A stretch of DNA of 64,000 nt. It comes from Candidatus Hydrogenedentota bacterium. Lineage in GTDB: Bacteria; Hydrogenedentota; Hydrogenedentia; Hydrogenedentales; JAEUWI01. The translations under genes and the position numbers were made by a program. Positions within the stretch are counted from its first letter, which is position 1. Each line of letters starts with the position of its first letter. The notes under the pieces are model-generated. The model saw only the letters and a program-made list of their open reading frames with translations, ran no database searches and was not told the origin of the DNA. Below are positions 43,686-53,386 of this stretch, one piece after another. The stretch lies in the NCBI GenBank assembly GCA_016791475.1, contig JAEUWI010000038.1, positions 1-64,000 on the forward strand. The letters run 5' to 3'.

Positions 43686-46600
43686 TCACTTGCCGCCTTC
43701 CATACGGGCGATCTGCCCTGTGAAAAGGAAGGCGAAGAGCAGAACCAGGAGCACGAGATCGCCCCGGCGGCTTTCGCCGCTTCTGGCGGTCTTTGCGGGG
43801 GCGGTGCAGCCTTCGTCGATGGGCTCTTCCACGTCTTCCGCGAGCATGGGATAGTTCGCGACGCGATAGATGCCCGCGACGAGGTTGATGTTCTCGTTCA
43901 CGGTTGGGAAACCGGAGGCGGTGACGGTGACCTGCCAGGTCCCGGCACGCAGCGCGGGGAATGCGACGCGCCCGTCGGTCGTCGTATTGCCACTCAATGT
44001 GGTTCCGCCACTGACGATGGATACACGCGCGTTGCGGATACGGGCCTGGGACTGGCCGTTGAACACGACGACCTCCAGCGCCGCCGCGGAACTGGCGCCA
44101 CCCGCACCGAGTGCATTGGCCTGGTCGACCTCGCCTTCGATGAGCGCCTCGAGCGCGACGGGATCTTCCGTACCCCAGTCGTTCCACTGGGCGCTGACGG
44201 CTTCTGCGCTCTGGTTGGCGATGGCGATGCCTTCGCCAATCCCGCTGAAGTCGTTCCAGCCATTTAAACCGTCGCCCATGATCGCGTTATCACCCAGAAT
44301 AACATCCGGCAGAACTGCGATGCCGGCACCGCCGATGTTAATGAACTGGCACTGGCGCACGTGGGGCAGCACGCCGTCGACGCTAATGCCCGTGGCAAGG
44401 TTCATGAAGACGCAGCCTTCGATTACGCCAGGGCTGGCGCTCTGGAGGCCCGGGTTCCTATCTTCCACCACGATACCGGTGAGGTTCGTACCGAACTCGC
44501 CATTGAAGGTACAGCCCGAGATGCGGACATTTCCGCCCGTGATGAAGAGCAGAGCGGTGTCGGCGCCATCGGAACTCAGGGTCACATCGCGCAAGATACT
44601 GCCAGCGGGCGCGATCACGGTACCCATGATTTCCACGTTCGCATCGACCATCGCGCGGACGACGAGGCCGGGGAGCAGGCTAATATCTTCGACGTATACG
44701 CCGCTGTCGACAAAAAGCTGATTGGCGCCCGAGGGAGCGGACTCCAGGCGGGCCAGAGCGTAGCCCAGACTTTGCCACGGATCTTCCAGGGTGCCGGCGG
44801 TGGAGGCATCGACGCCATTGGGGCTGACGTAGAAGGAGCGCACGGGTGTGGCGGCGTTCCGGGGGGAGCCGCCTTCGAGGTACTCCTCCAGATTGGTGAG
44901 GCCGTCGAGATCCAGATCGAGGTCCGCATCGTTGACGCGAAGCGCGAGCTGGTGGCGGTATTCGAAGCCGTCGGGCATCCCGTCGTTGTCGGAATCGGGA
45001 TCGCTGTCGCTGCTGTTGGCGCACTGCTCCTTGCAGGCGGAGAGGCCGTCACCGTCCCCGTCGATCTGGTCGTTGGGCTCGCCGGTGCAGGTGGCGTCGC
45101 AGGGCGTGGCGCAGGCGAGCACGGTGACCGTGCGCGTCACTTCCTCGGCCGGGGTTCCGGTGCCATCGGAAACGTTGTAGCGCACGGAGTAGGTCCCCGG
45201 AACTTCCGTGTTCACCGGGTTGTCGGTGACTATCGCATGGCCGATATCCGACTGACAGCCATCCACGGCGCTGGCCCCGGCGTCCTGGTAGTTGCCGCCG
45301 CAGGCCACCGTGATCGCGGCTTGACCGGTCAGTGTGATCCGGGGCGGACTCTGGCCTTCGACGGAGATGGTCCGGGTGAGGGTGGCCGCCACGTTTCCGC
45401 TGGCGTCAATAGCGTCGTAGTGGCGGTTGTAGACGCCGATAGTGTTCGGGTCCACATCCCCGGTAACCACCACCTCGGCGACCGCGTCGCACGCATCGTC
45501 AATCGTTGCGCCCAGCTCGGCATAGCCGTCACCACACTGAAGCACCAGCTCCGCCGCGCCCACCAGCGTCAGCACGGGCGGCGTCGTATCGTCTACCGTA
45601 ATGGTGCGGGTTACGGCGGTCGCCTGATTGCCCTCGCCGTCCTCGGCCCGGTAAGTCAGCGTGTATTCACCGGTCTGGTTGATGTTGACCGAGCCTGCGA
45701 CACTCACATCCACCGCGCCGCCACAATCATCGCTGGCGGTCGCGCCGGGGTCACTGAAAACTTCACCGCAGACCACGCCAAGGCTGGGGGCGCCGTTGAG
45801 CACGATGACGGGCGGGGTTCGGTCTTCCACCGTAACCGTGCGGATTACCGCACCCGACGTGTTGCCCGAACTGTCGGTCGCCGAATAAGAGAGTGTGTAG
45901 TCGCCGGGTGCGGCGCTGTCCACCGTACCCGCAACTTGAAGTTCGGGTGCGCTGTCGCAACCATCCTGTGCGGTGGCACCGGGATCGTCGAATTCTTCTC
46001 CGCAGCCGAGGCGCAGGCTCTCCGCGCCATTGAGGGTCACGGTGGGTGCGGTTGTGTCTTCGACCACCACCGTGCGCGATACGGGCGCCGCGACCAGCCC
46101 GGAGGAATCGGAAACGGAATAAATCAGTGTGTAAACGCCTGGCGCCGCGCCGTCGAGGCTCGCCAATACGGTACCCGAAGTGTCTTGAATGGTGGCGACA
46201 ATCTGATTGTTGAGGTTCCCATCGATATTGTCGGACGCGGTTGCGCCAGGATCGTCAAAGGGCGCACTACACTCCAGTGTGAGCTTCCCGGCCCCGGTCA
46301 ACTGAAGCACAGGCGGCGTGAAGTCAATGGGGGCGGGTCGGCTGAAGGGTGAGGTATTCCCGGCGTCGTCGGTGGCGATGGCGGTGAGGTAGCGGCCGTC
46401 GAAGAGGGCGAGATCCAGCATCGCGCCGAAAGCGCCGGTCTCGTCGGCCACCAGGGAAATCAGAAAATCTTCGCCCTCATCATCATCATCCACGTAGCAG
46501 TCCACGCGGCTGTTCGGGGGCGCGCTTCCAGCGAGGGGCGACACCGTGGCAATCTCGGGGCGGAAAACGTTCTCATTGCCGCCTTCGAACAGGCGGATTC

Positions 46601-49600
46601 CAAGCTCGCCATTGCCGAAGATGGTGTTGCCCAGGACGGAATTCCGCGCGGTGGCATCGCCGACGATCCAGACGCCTATCCCCGCGTTGCCCGTGATAAG
46701 ATTCGCTTCGCCGCTCTCGTCGCCGCCCACGCGATTGTCCGACGCGCCGGTGTTGATCAGAACGCCCGCGATCACATTGCCGTCCGCGGGAAGCCCATCC
46801 GCTCCCTGGCCGATGGTGTTGCCAAGGATGAGATTCTCCGACGTGTTCGCGCCACTCAAGGCGATACCGGCGTTTTGATTGGCCGCGATATGGTTGCCCT
46901 CTCCGGCGACGGCGCCGCCGATGACATTGCCCGACGCGCCATCGGCGACAAGAATCCCGTGGATTCCCTGGCCCAGGGCCGTTTCGCCATCGGTTCCGAT
47001 GTGACAACCGGTTACGCGATTCCCCGTTGCGCCACTCCCCGAGATGACGATGCCGTGTTCGGGGAAGCTATGTACCCCAAGTCCCTTGATGTGGTTTTCA
47101 GCGGAGGTTAACGTCAACCCGGAACCACTTTCGCCCAGCAGGGAACCGTCGAGGCTCAGCGCATCCATGCCGTCCAGCGTGAGCGCGCCCTCGCTGTCGC
47201 TGATGGCGGGCAGGGGCGAATGCGGTTGAAGCACACCCTCCACGGAGAAGCGGACGCTGTTGGGGCCCGCCATGGTGTTGGCCGCAACGATAGCCTCGCG
47301 AAGCGAAACAACGCCATCGGCCCCCGGTTCGGCCAGGAGCCGCGCAAAGGAAGACGTGTTGCCGTCGCTCCCGTCGGTTAGCGTGTTTACCTCCAGTTCA
47401 TCCAGATCTTCGCCGACGACGCGCACGAAGATCTCGCGCGAGTTCACCCCGCCCAGGCCGTTGTCCGCCACGCACTGGTAGTAGCCTTCGAACGCATGAT
47501 CGGCATCGGCGATGAAAAGCGTCTCCGTCTCGCTGCCTGAAACGCCGCCGGCGTCCTCCAGGTCGGCGTACTCTCCTTGCGCCGATCTGAAGCGCCACTG
47601 GAGTCGGATGGTTGGCGAGCCGGTCAAGTTCACTGGAAGCTCAAAATCATCCCCTTCCACCACCACCCGATCCGCCGGGGTCACGGCGAATGCCGGCGGC
47701 ACGATCGCGATGGGAGCGCTGAACTCCGAAGTGTCCCCCGCGCTGTCGGTCGCGGTGGAGGTCAGATTGGTGTTCACGTGGGGCGCCAGGTTGAGGGCGA
47801 CGGAAAAGTTGCCCTCCGCGTCCGTGGTGGTGGAGCCGATATACGTCTTTCCCTCTTCCCCGGCGTCGGAAAAGATGTCCACGAAGCTGTCGGGTGGCGC
47901 CGTCCCCGCAAAAGGCACGAAGGTCTCGATCACCGGCGGGACAATGCCCTTATTCGCGCCAAAGGTGAGGAGAATGCCCTTTTCCCCGTTGTCATAAATC
48001 GAGTTCAACCGGATCTGGTTTTCAAAGGTGTTAGCACCGTTGATCTCGATTCCGGATAGTTCGTTTTCGAATATCCTGTTTCGCTCCGCCAGCGGAACGC
48101 CCCCCACGATATTGCCCGAGGTCCCATCCACCATGAACACGCCCCGGGTGCCGTTGCCGTGTATCTCGTTGCCGAGTATGCGGTTGCCCGTGGAGTTGAT
48201 ATCGTGTATCTCCACACCCGTGACCGCGTTGTCGTAGATGTTGTTTCCCGAGCCCGGCGTTGTGCCGCCAACGACGTTATTCGACGCGCCGTTTACCATA
48301 AAGACGCCTATCTCGCCGTTCCGCTCGATGAGATTGCCGAGAATTTGGTTGTCGTTTGAACCCGGGTCAAAGATTACGACGCCGTCGCTGAAGTTCCGCG
48401 CGATCTCGTTCGCAAGCGCGGGCGTCGTACCGCCGATGATATTGCCCGCCGCGCCGTTGCGGATCGCTATGCCCGAAAAACCGTTTTCGGAAATGAGATT
48501 CCCGATGACCGTATTGCGGGTGGTGCCCGTACCGGTCAATTCGACGCCGTACTCGCCCGCCGATATTTTGTTCCCGTTGCCGCCCGCACCCAGAAAATTG
48601 TCCTGGGCTCCATTCTGGAAGACCACGCCGTCCCGCAGGGCGTCGATTTCATTGTTGGCGATCACGTTGTCGCTCGTCCCCGAGCCATCGACCACCACCC
48701 CCTCTTTCAGTCCGTACCGGATTTTGTTGCCCAGCGCGGGCTCGCTTTCATGCCCGATGACGTTCTCGGTTGCGCCGTTTCGCACCAGCACGGAATAACC
48801 CGTGAGTCCGCTCATGTCCCGCTGGGGGCACAGGGACACGTTGCCAAACTGGTCTGCAATCACCACGGCGACATTTCGATAGCCGATATAGTTCCCCTGG
48901 ATCCGGTTTCCGGTCGTCCCGACGCCATCCAGAATCACGCCGGCCTGATTGCCTTCGACCGCTCCCTGAGCGCGGCGCGGCATGATGCCGCAACGAACGA
49001 TGCCCGACTTCCAGTGGCTACCGCCAATAAAATTGGCCAGGTCGCGCCCCTCCCCGCCTACAATATTGCCGGATGCGCCATTGTCAATGCCCACGGCCCC
49101 GGTCGCGTTGGGCGCGGCACTTCCGCTCAGGTACCCATTCAAAAATGCCTCGTGTATCGACCGGCCGCACTCCGGAGGGAGCGGCAGCGGGGTCAGGTTC
49201 GTGATCTCGTCAATGTCCACGCCGCAGGCCGCGACCAGCGCGCGGCGCCGTTGCCCCAGATAGTTCCCCGTAACGAGGTTGCCATCGCTGCCCGTACCCG
49301 TAATGTGAATGCCGTAGATTGAATCGGCCCCGGTGCAATCCGTGACCACATTGGCGGATGCGCCACCATCGATGCGGATGGCGTCCCGCCCGACGCCGTC
49401 CACAAGCCCACACCACGCACCGATGTCGCAATGCTCAAGTGTATTGCCCGAGGCATCCGGCCCGGAAATATTTATGCCGTCCTGGGGAAATCCAAGGGCG
49501 TTGAAGTTGCGCACGATATTGCCCGCGGAGAGGATCACGAGTGCGGCATTGTAGCCGGGCTCGCCGAGCTCCGGATCGATATTGACGCCGGAAAAATAGT

Positions 49601-49979
49601 AGATACTTTCGAGCTGAATCGTGGTTCCGGCGGTGGGATCGTTCAAGGGAGGCAGGGGGCGGGTGTACTTGAGCTCCACCCTGCACGGAGCGGGCGAATC
49701 GCACTCGCAACTAAAATTGAGGTCGAGCCCGAACGATATGGTATCCGGCCCGGGGAATGCGTTGGCCTCCTCGATCGCCGCGTGAAACGTGGTTATGCCC
49801 GTCCCTGGCTGGATCTCGGCGACCCCGTCCCCGGGCACCGCATCCGACTGCTCGCCGGGCGAGTTTACGAGGAAGTTGGCCGCGTGAACCGGCGGGCACG
49901 GCCAAACGGCAAGCCCCCCCACCCCAATCAACAGCGCCACAGCCCGTCGGCCACCCATGTACCCGAAAAGATCCCTCAT
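43686..49979 (-). CDS. Giant exported beta-helix / Ig-like / DUF5011 surface protein
   Basis: A 2097-residue secreted protein. Signal peptide ending PPVHA. Then: a CSLREA-like opening (residues about 50-90, AIEEANAFPGPDTISF) and a long right-handed beta-helix built of repeats such as GNIVGG, NRILGNEI, GNGTRGVFMVDG (about 150-700); an Ig-like domain (about 760-860); a second CSLREA-like segment (VSLREAIVAANTMAGPN, about 890) with more beta-helix (to about 1180); five DUF5011/HYR-like modules (about 1220-1616), each with a Cys pair and a DPGATA phrase; an Asp-rich calcium-binding/thrombospondin-3-like stretch (DGDGDGLSACKEQ, DPDSDNDGMPDGFEY, about 1639-1690); a DUF1565-like beta-helix (about 1706-1930); a carboxypeptidase-regulatory-like domain (about 1966-2043); and a C-terminal hydrophobic anchor with GCTAPA before it. 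No enzyme motif is evident. GGAGG precedes the ATG. Confidence 0.88.
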   Translation of the reverse strand: MRDLFGYMGGRRAVALLIGVGGLAVWPCPPVHAANFLVNSPGEQSDAVPGDGVAEIQPGTGITTFHAAIEEANAFPGPDTISFGLDLNFSCECDSPAPCRVELKYTRPLPPLNDPTAGTTIQLESIYYFSGVNIDPELGEPGYNAALVILSAGNIVRNFNALGFPQDGINISGPDASGNTLEHCDIGAWCGLVDGVGRDAIRIDGGASANVVTDCTGADSIYGIHITGTGSDGNLVTGNYLGQRRRALVAACGVDIDEITNLTPLPLPPECGRSIHEAFLNGYLSGSAAPNATGAVGIDNGASGNIVGGEGRDLANFIGGSHWKSGIVRCGIMPRRAQGAVEGNQAGVILDGVGTTGNRIQGNYIGYRNVAVVIADQFGNVSLCPQRDMSGLTGYSVLVRNGATENVIGHESEPALGNKIRYGLKEGVVVDGSGTSDNVIANNEIDALRDGVVFQNGAQDNFLGAGGNGNKISAGEYGVELTGTGTTRNTVIGNLISENGFSGIAIRNGAAGNIIGGTTPALANEIARNFSDGVVIFDPGSNDNQILGNLIERNGEIGVFMVNGASNNVVGGTTPGSGNNIYDNAVTGVEIHDINSTGNRILGNEIHGNGTRGVFMVDGTSGNIVGGVPLAERNRIFENELSGIEINGANTFENQIRLNSIYDNGEKGILLTFGANKGIVPPVIETFVPFAGTAPPDSFVDIFSDAGEEGKTYIGSTTTDAEGNFSVALNLAPHVNTNLTSTATDSAGDTSEFSAPIAIVPPAFAVTPADRVVVEGDDFELPVNLTGSPTIRLQWRFRSAQGEYADLEDAGGVSGSETETLFIADADHAFEGYYQCVADNGLGGVNSREIFVRVVGEDLDELEVNTLTDGSDGNTSSFARLLAEPGADGVVSLREAIVAANTMAGPNSVRFSVEGVLQPHSPLPAISDSEGALTLDGMDALSLDGSLLGESGSGLTLTSAENHIKGLGVHSFPEHGIVISGSGATGNRVTGCHIGTDGETALGQGIHGILVADGASGNVIGGAVAGEGNHIAANQNAGIALSGANTSENLILGNTIGQGADGLPADGNVIAGVLINTGASDNRVGGDESGEANLITGNAGIGVWIVGDATARNSVLGNTIFGNGELGIRLFEGGNENVFRPEIATVSPLAGSAPPNSRVDCYVDDDDEGEDFLISLVADETGAFGAMLDLALFDGRYLTAIATDDAGNTSPFSRPAPIDFTPPVLQLTGAGKLTLECSAPFDDPGATASDNIDGNLNNQIVATIQDTSGTVLASLDGAAPGVYTLIYSVSDSSGLVAAPVSRTVVVEDTTAPTVTLNGAESLRLGCGEEFDDPGATAQDGCDSAPELQVAGTVDSAAPGDYTLSYSATDSSGNTSGAVIRTVTVEDRTPPVIVLNGAPSLGVVCGEVFSDPGATASDDCGGAVDVSVAGSVNINQTGEYTLTYRAEDGEGNQATAVTRTITVDDTTPPVLTLVGAAELVLQCGDGYAELGATIDDACDAVAEVVVTGDVDPNTIGVYNRHYDAIDASGNVAATLTRTISVEGQSPPRITLTGQAAITVACGGNYQDAGASAVDGCQSDIGHAIVTDNPVNTEVPGTYSVRYNVSDGTGTPAEEVTRTVTVLACATPCDATCTGEPNDQIDGDGDGLSACKEQCANSSDSDPDSDNDGMPDGFEYRHQLALRVNDADLDLDLDGLTNLEEYLEGGSPRNAATPVRSFYVSPNGVDASTAGTLEDPWQSLGYALARLESAPSGANQLFVDSGVYVEDISLLPGLVVRAMVDANVEIMGTVIAPAGSILRDVTLSSDGADTALLFITGGNVRISGCTFNGEFGTNLTGIVVEDRNPGLQSASPGVIEGCVFMNLATGISVDGVLPHVRQCQFINIGGAGIAVLPDVILGDNAIMGDGLNGWNDFSGIGEGIAIANQSAEAVSAQWNDWGTEDPVALEALIEGEVDQANALGAGGASSAAALEVVVFNGQSQARIRNARVSIVSGGTTLSGNTTTDGRVAFPALRAGTWQVTVTASGFPTVNENINLVAGIYRVANYPMLAEDVEEPIDEGCTAPAKTARSGESRRGDLVLLVLLFAFLFTGQIARMEGGK

Positions 49980-50048
49980 ACCGCCTCCGCTTGCTGAACT
50001 TGCCCTATAAGTCCGAATAATGCCGCAGCCCTTTAATGCTGTAACGAC

Positions 50049-50077
50049 ATAATAACGTGAAAATTAATTTCATGCAA
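50049..50077 (-). promoter_or_regulatory. Sigma-70-type promoter for the giant beta-helix gene
   Basis: On the minus strand, TTGCAT (50072-50077) and TATTAT (50049-50054) are separated by exactly 17 bp, in the AT-rich 176-bp gap between the HtrA gene and the giant gene. Predicted start of transcription is near 50042, about 60 nt before the ATG. Confidence 0.65.
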
Positions 50078-50155
50078 GGGAAAAAATATTGTTATAAACT
50101 TATACACTTTTACGGCAACCACTCCAAGATGAGGGCGAAATTGGAGGAATCTTGA

Positions 50156-51253
50156 TCACTCTGTAAGTTCTACAATACTGAATTGCAATGACTTACGTGC
50201 GCCGAGGCGGTCCACCTCAAGGGTAACTTCGTCGCCAATAAACAGATCCCAGTTGACGAAGTCCATTTCGGAGGGGTGGGCGACGGGAATGTCATTCATC
50301 CTCAGGATGACGTCGCCCAGTTCGAGGCCCGCTTTGAAAGCGGGGGCGCTGCGATAGATCTCGGTGACGACGACACCGGATTCGACTTGAATGCCCATTT
50401 GGTGGAGGGCCTGCGGCGAGAGTTCGCCCACGGGCTCGCCGTGGATGCCGATCCACGGATTGCGGCGACGACCGAACTGGATAATTTCCTCGGCCACGCG
50501 CTTGACGCGATCAATGGGGATGGCGAACCCAAGCCCCTGGTAGCCGCCACTGTTGGAAAAGATCATGGTGTTGACGCCCACCACCTCGCCATCGGCATTT
50601 ACGAGCGGACCGCCGCTGTTGCCGGGATTGATGGCGGCGTCAGTCTGGATGAGATCCTGGTAGAGACGCTCTCCCCCGCCCACTTCGCGGCTGACGCGAC
50701 GGTGGTTCGCGGAAACCACGCCCACGCTGACGCTGGGCTGGGGATCGGCCATCATGGTGCCGAAAGGATTGCCGATGGCGATGACCCACTCACCGATCAT
50801 GAGCCCTTTGGATGTGCCAAGCTTGATGAAGGGAAAATCATCGCCCTTTGCCTTCACAACCGCGATATCGGTGCGCTCATCGGTACCGACGAGCTCGACT
50901 TCGAGTTGCTGGCCACCCGGCAGCGTAACCGATGTGATGGCATCCGCATCTTGAATAACGTGGTAGTTTGTGAGGATGTAGCCGCGCTTGTCGAAGATGA
51001 AGCCGCTGCCAATGCCTTCCACGGCGCGATCCTGGGTCCGCAGGCGGGGCCGGAAAAGCCCCCAGAAATCCCGATCGATAACCCGTTCCTGCTGGTACTC
51101 CACCACGTTGAGGGTAACCACGGCGGGTGAGACCTTTTCGATCGCCGTTACCACGGCGGTCCGACGGCTCTCTGAAATGGGGTCAGCCCCGGCCGTCCCA
51201 GGGACGGCCAGGGCTGCAACAACGAGAAGTGCTGTAACCGCACTGAAACGCAT
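50156..51253 (-). CDS. HtrA/Deg-type periplasmic serine protease, one PDZ
   Basis: A 365-residue exported trypsin-like protease. Signal peptide MRFSAVTALLVVAALAVPGTAGA; catalytic triad His98 (LTNYHVI), Asp129 (RTDIAVV) and Ser213 (NPGNSGGPL); one PDZ domain from about residue 265 (PWIGIHGEPVGELSPQAL ... APAFKAGLELGDVILRMND). HtrA proteases degrade or refold misfolded envelope proteins, and single-PDZ forms resemble DegS, but here the N-terminus looks cleavable. Last gene of a four-gene minus-strand operon; 8 bp separate it from the DUF4340 gene. Confidence 0.93.
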   Translation of the reverse strand: MRFSAVTALLVVAALAVPGTAGADPISESRRTAVVTAIEKVSPAVVTLNVVEYQQERVIDRDFWGLFRPRLRTQDRAVEGIGSGFIFDKRGYILTNYHVIQDADAITSVTLPGGQQLEVELVGTDERTDIAVVKAKGDDFPFIKLGTSKGLMIGEWVIAIGNPFGTMMADPQPSVSVGVVSANHRRVSREVGGGERLYQDLIQTDAAINPGNSGGPLVNADGEVVGVNTMIFSNSGGYQGLGFAIPIDRVKRVAEEIIQFGRRRNPWIGIHGEPVGELSPQALHQMGIQVESGVVVTEIYRSAPAFKAGLELGDVILRMNDIPVAHPSEMDFVNWDLFIGDEVTLEVDRLGARKSLQFSIVELTE

Positions 51254-51261
51254 GATGAACC

Positions 51262-53340
51262 TTACTGCGCGGGCGCCGCCGCAGGGGCTTCAGGCGCAGG
51301 AGCGGGCGCAGGGGTGGGAACCGCCTCCGGAGCCGGGGCCGGGGCCGCTTCAGGAGCTGGGGCGGGGGCCACCTCGGGAGCTGGGGCTGGGGCGGGGGCG
51401 GGTGCCGCTTCAGGCGCGGGAACTGGCGCAGGGAGCACTTCAGGCGCCGGAGCCGGTACGGGCGCCGCTTCGGGAGCGGCCGCTGGAGCAGCAGCGCCCT
51501 TGGAATCTTTCACGGCGGTCAGCGCCGTGATGACACCATCCAGATCGGCGGCGGCGACGGTGAAGCTGGTCGGCGCGCCACTGACTGTGACCGGATAGTT
51601 GCCATCCGCGACGGCGCCATAGGTAAGCAGACGGGAGGCGCCGGAGTTATCGGCGATACTGAAGGCGCCCGCCTCGACGATGGGCGCGGAGGCAGCGGCG
51701 AAATTCACATCGGCGGCCTCCAGGGCCAGGAGACTGTCCACGAAGGCATCCGCTTTCGCGGTATCCGCCGGGAACGTTTCCGCGCCGATAGCCAGGGTCC
51801 AGCCTTCGGGACCGCGCGCCAGCGAAAGTGCCTCGCCATTCACGCGGGCATCCACACGGGCCACATCCGCGGCGGGCGTGCTCAGCAGGGCGAGCTGGAA
51901 GAAGTCGCGGGGCTTCACGAAGAACTTGGTTACGTCGGCAGTCTTCATGATGAGCAACTGGTCCTGGCCTTCGATACGGGCGTAGGATCCATCCGAGCCC
52001 TTGGCCTTGGAAGCGACCGAGAAGCGCTTTACGGCGCCGCCCACGGTTACTTCAATGGAACGGTCGAAGGCGCCCGTATCCGCGGTGCTGTCTGCGTAGT
52101 CCGCGGGCGTCCAGGTCGCGGCGGCGGCGGCCAGCGCGTCGATGGTGGACTTCTGGACTTTCAGGGTGCTCGCCGGTTCGACGACGGCCCAGTCCGCGCC
52201 ATTCTTAGCCAGAACCACACGGCCCTCGGGCTGATTGATGGTGATACCCGAAAGGGCGGCGGCGTCCGCCTCCCATTTGGGCAGATCCATCAGATTCGCG
52301 CCTTTCAGGAAAACTTGGTCGTAATTGAAGCTGCTGATCTCGTAGACCACCTCCTTCGCGTTGCTGGCGATGCGGATGTAGCCATTGCCCGCAAGATCCG
52401 GACGTCCGCCCTCGATGACGACGTCTTCAGCATCCTTGCGGCTGATGGTGCACTTGAAGCCGGGCGTTTCCAGACCCCACTCGGCCTTCTTCGCGGGATC
52501 CACGACCGTGTTCGCCGTAAGCAGGGCCAGCTTGTTCAGGGAGTTCTGCAGGGCGGAATCCTTGAAGGCCTTTTCCACACCGCCGGCATTCAGCACCCAC
52601 TTCGTCTCCTTGGTGGGCGCAGGCGGGGTCGCGGGCGGCGTTTCACCTTCGGCCGGCGCGGGCGCGGGAATCTCGATCTCCTGCTTCTCAAACACAAGGG
52701 ACTTATCCGGCGTGTTGATGGCAACTTTGGTGATCGTTTCCTTGTCCAGCTTCAGGGCGTCCTTGTCAAGCCAGTTGTCGGCCTTGGGGGCCTCGGCGAG
52801 ATCCTCGGCAAAGAGGCCCGCATCGCGGCGGAGATTGGCGGATTCCACGTAGACCGTGTTGTCGCCATCCTTGCGGACGAAGACCGTGCTCTGGCTCGGG
52901 GCCTTGCCGAAGAGGAGCTTGGCCGCGGGCTCAGCGGAACCGGCCTTGTAGGCCACCACGTGGAAGGCCTCGTCGGCCTTCAGGCTGTAGGTGGCAAGCT
53001 GTTCGTCCCCTTCGGCCGTAGCGCGGAACTCGCCCTTGATGCCCGCGAGTTTGTCCAGGTAGGTGTCGATAGTATCCTTCTTCGCGGGGGCGTCGAAGTG
53101 GCTGCGCACCAGCCAGTTTTCGCCATCCTTTTCCAGGACGACTTTCTCTTCCGGCTTGGCCGCGGCATAGAGCTCGACCTTGGCGATGGAGCCCGCCGTC
53201 AGTTCGCCGTCCACCAGCGCCTGGAGGTTGGCCTGCTCGCTGAGCTTGGGCTGATCGATTTGCTTCTCGCGCTTCAGGTACGCCAGGCCGCCCAGCAGGG
53301 CGAGAATGACGATAAAGGGCAGCAGTCTCTTGATACTCAT
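51262..53340 (-). CDS. DUF4340 domain-containing protein with Pro/Ala-rich tail
   Basis: A 692-residue protein anchored by an N-terminal hydrophobic helix (LLPFIVILALLGGLAYL) and exposed to the periplasm. It has the DUF4340 layout: VELYAAAKPEEKVVLEKDGENWLVRSHFDAPAKKDTIDTYLDKLAGIKGEF-type beta/helical units repeated about three times, ending near residue 610. Then about 75 residues consist almost wholly of Pro, Ala, Glu and Val in PAPAPE-like repeats. DUF4340 genes typically follow GldA/GldFG-type ABC transporter genes, as here (46 bp downstream of the permease gene), so the product is probably an accessory of that transporter. Confidence 0.85.
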   Translation of the reverse strand: MSIKRLLPFIVILALLGGLAYLKREKQIDQPKLSEQANLQALVDGELTAGSIAKVELYAAAKPEEKVVLEKDGENWLVRSHFDAPAKKDTIDTYLDKLAGIKGEFRATAEGDEQLATYSLKADEAFHVVAYKAGSAEPAAKLLFGKAPSQSTVFVRKDGDNTVYVESANLRRDAGLFAEDLAEAPKADNWLDKDALKLDKETITKVAINTPDKSLVFEKQEIEIPAPAPAEGETPPATPPAPTKETKWVLNAGGVEKAFKDSALQNSLNKLALLTANTVVDPAKKAEWGLETPGFKCTISRKDAEDVVIEGGRPDLAGNGYIRIASNAKEVVYEISSFNYDQVFLKGANLMDLPKWEADAAALSGITINQPEGRVVLAKNGADWAVVEPASTLKVQKSTIDALAAAAATWTPADYADSTADTGAFDRSIEVTVGGAVKRFSVASKAKGSDGSYARIEGQDQLLIMKTADVTKFFVKPRDFFQLALLSTPAADVARVDARVNGEALSLARGPEGWTLAIGAETFPADTAKADAFVDSLLALEAADVNFAAASAPIVEAGAFSIADNSGASRLLTYGAVADGNYPVTVSGAPTSFTVAAADLDGVITALTAVKDSKGAAAPAAAPEAAPVPAPAPEVLPAPVPAPEAAPAPAPAPAPEVAPAPAPEAAPAPAPEAVPTPAPAPAPEAPAAAPAQ

Positions 53341-53386
53341 GAATCTATACTCCGCTCATCCGTTGTTTCGGTTGATGGGTTTTCCG

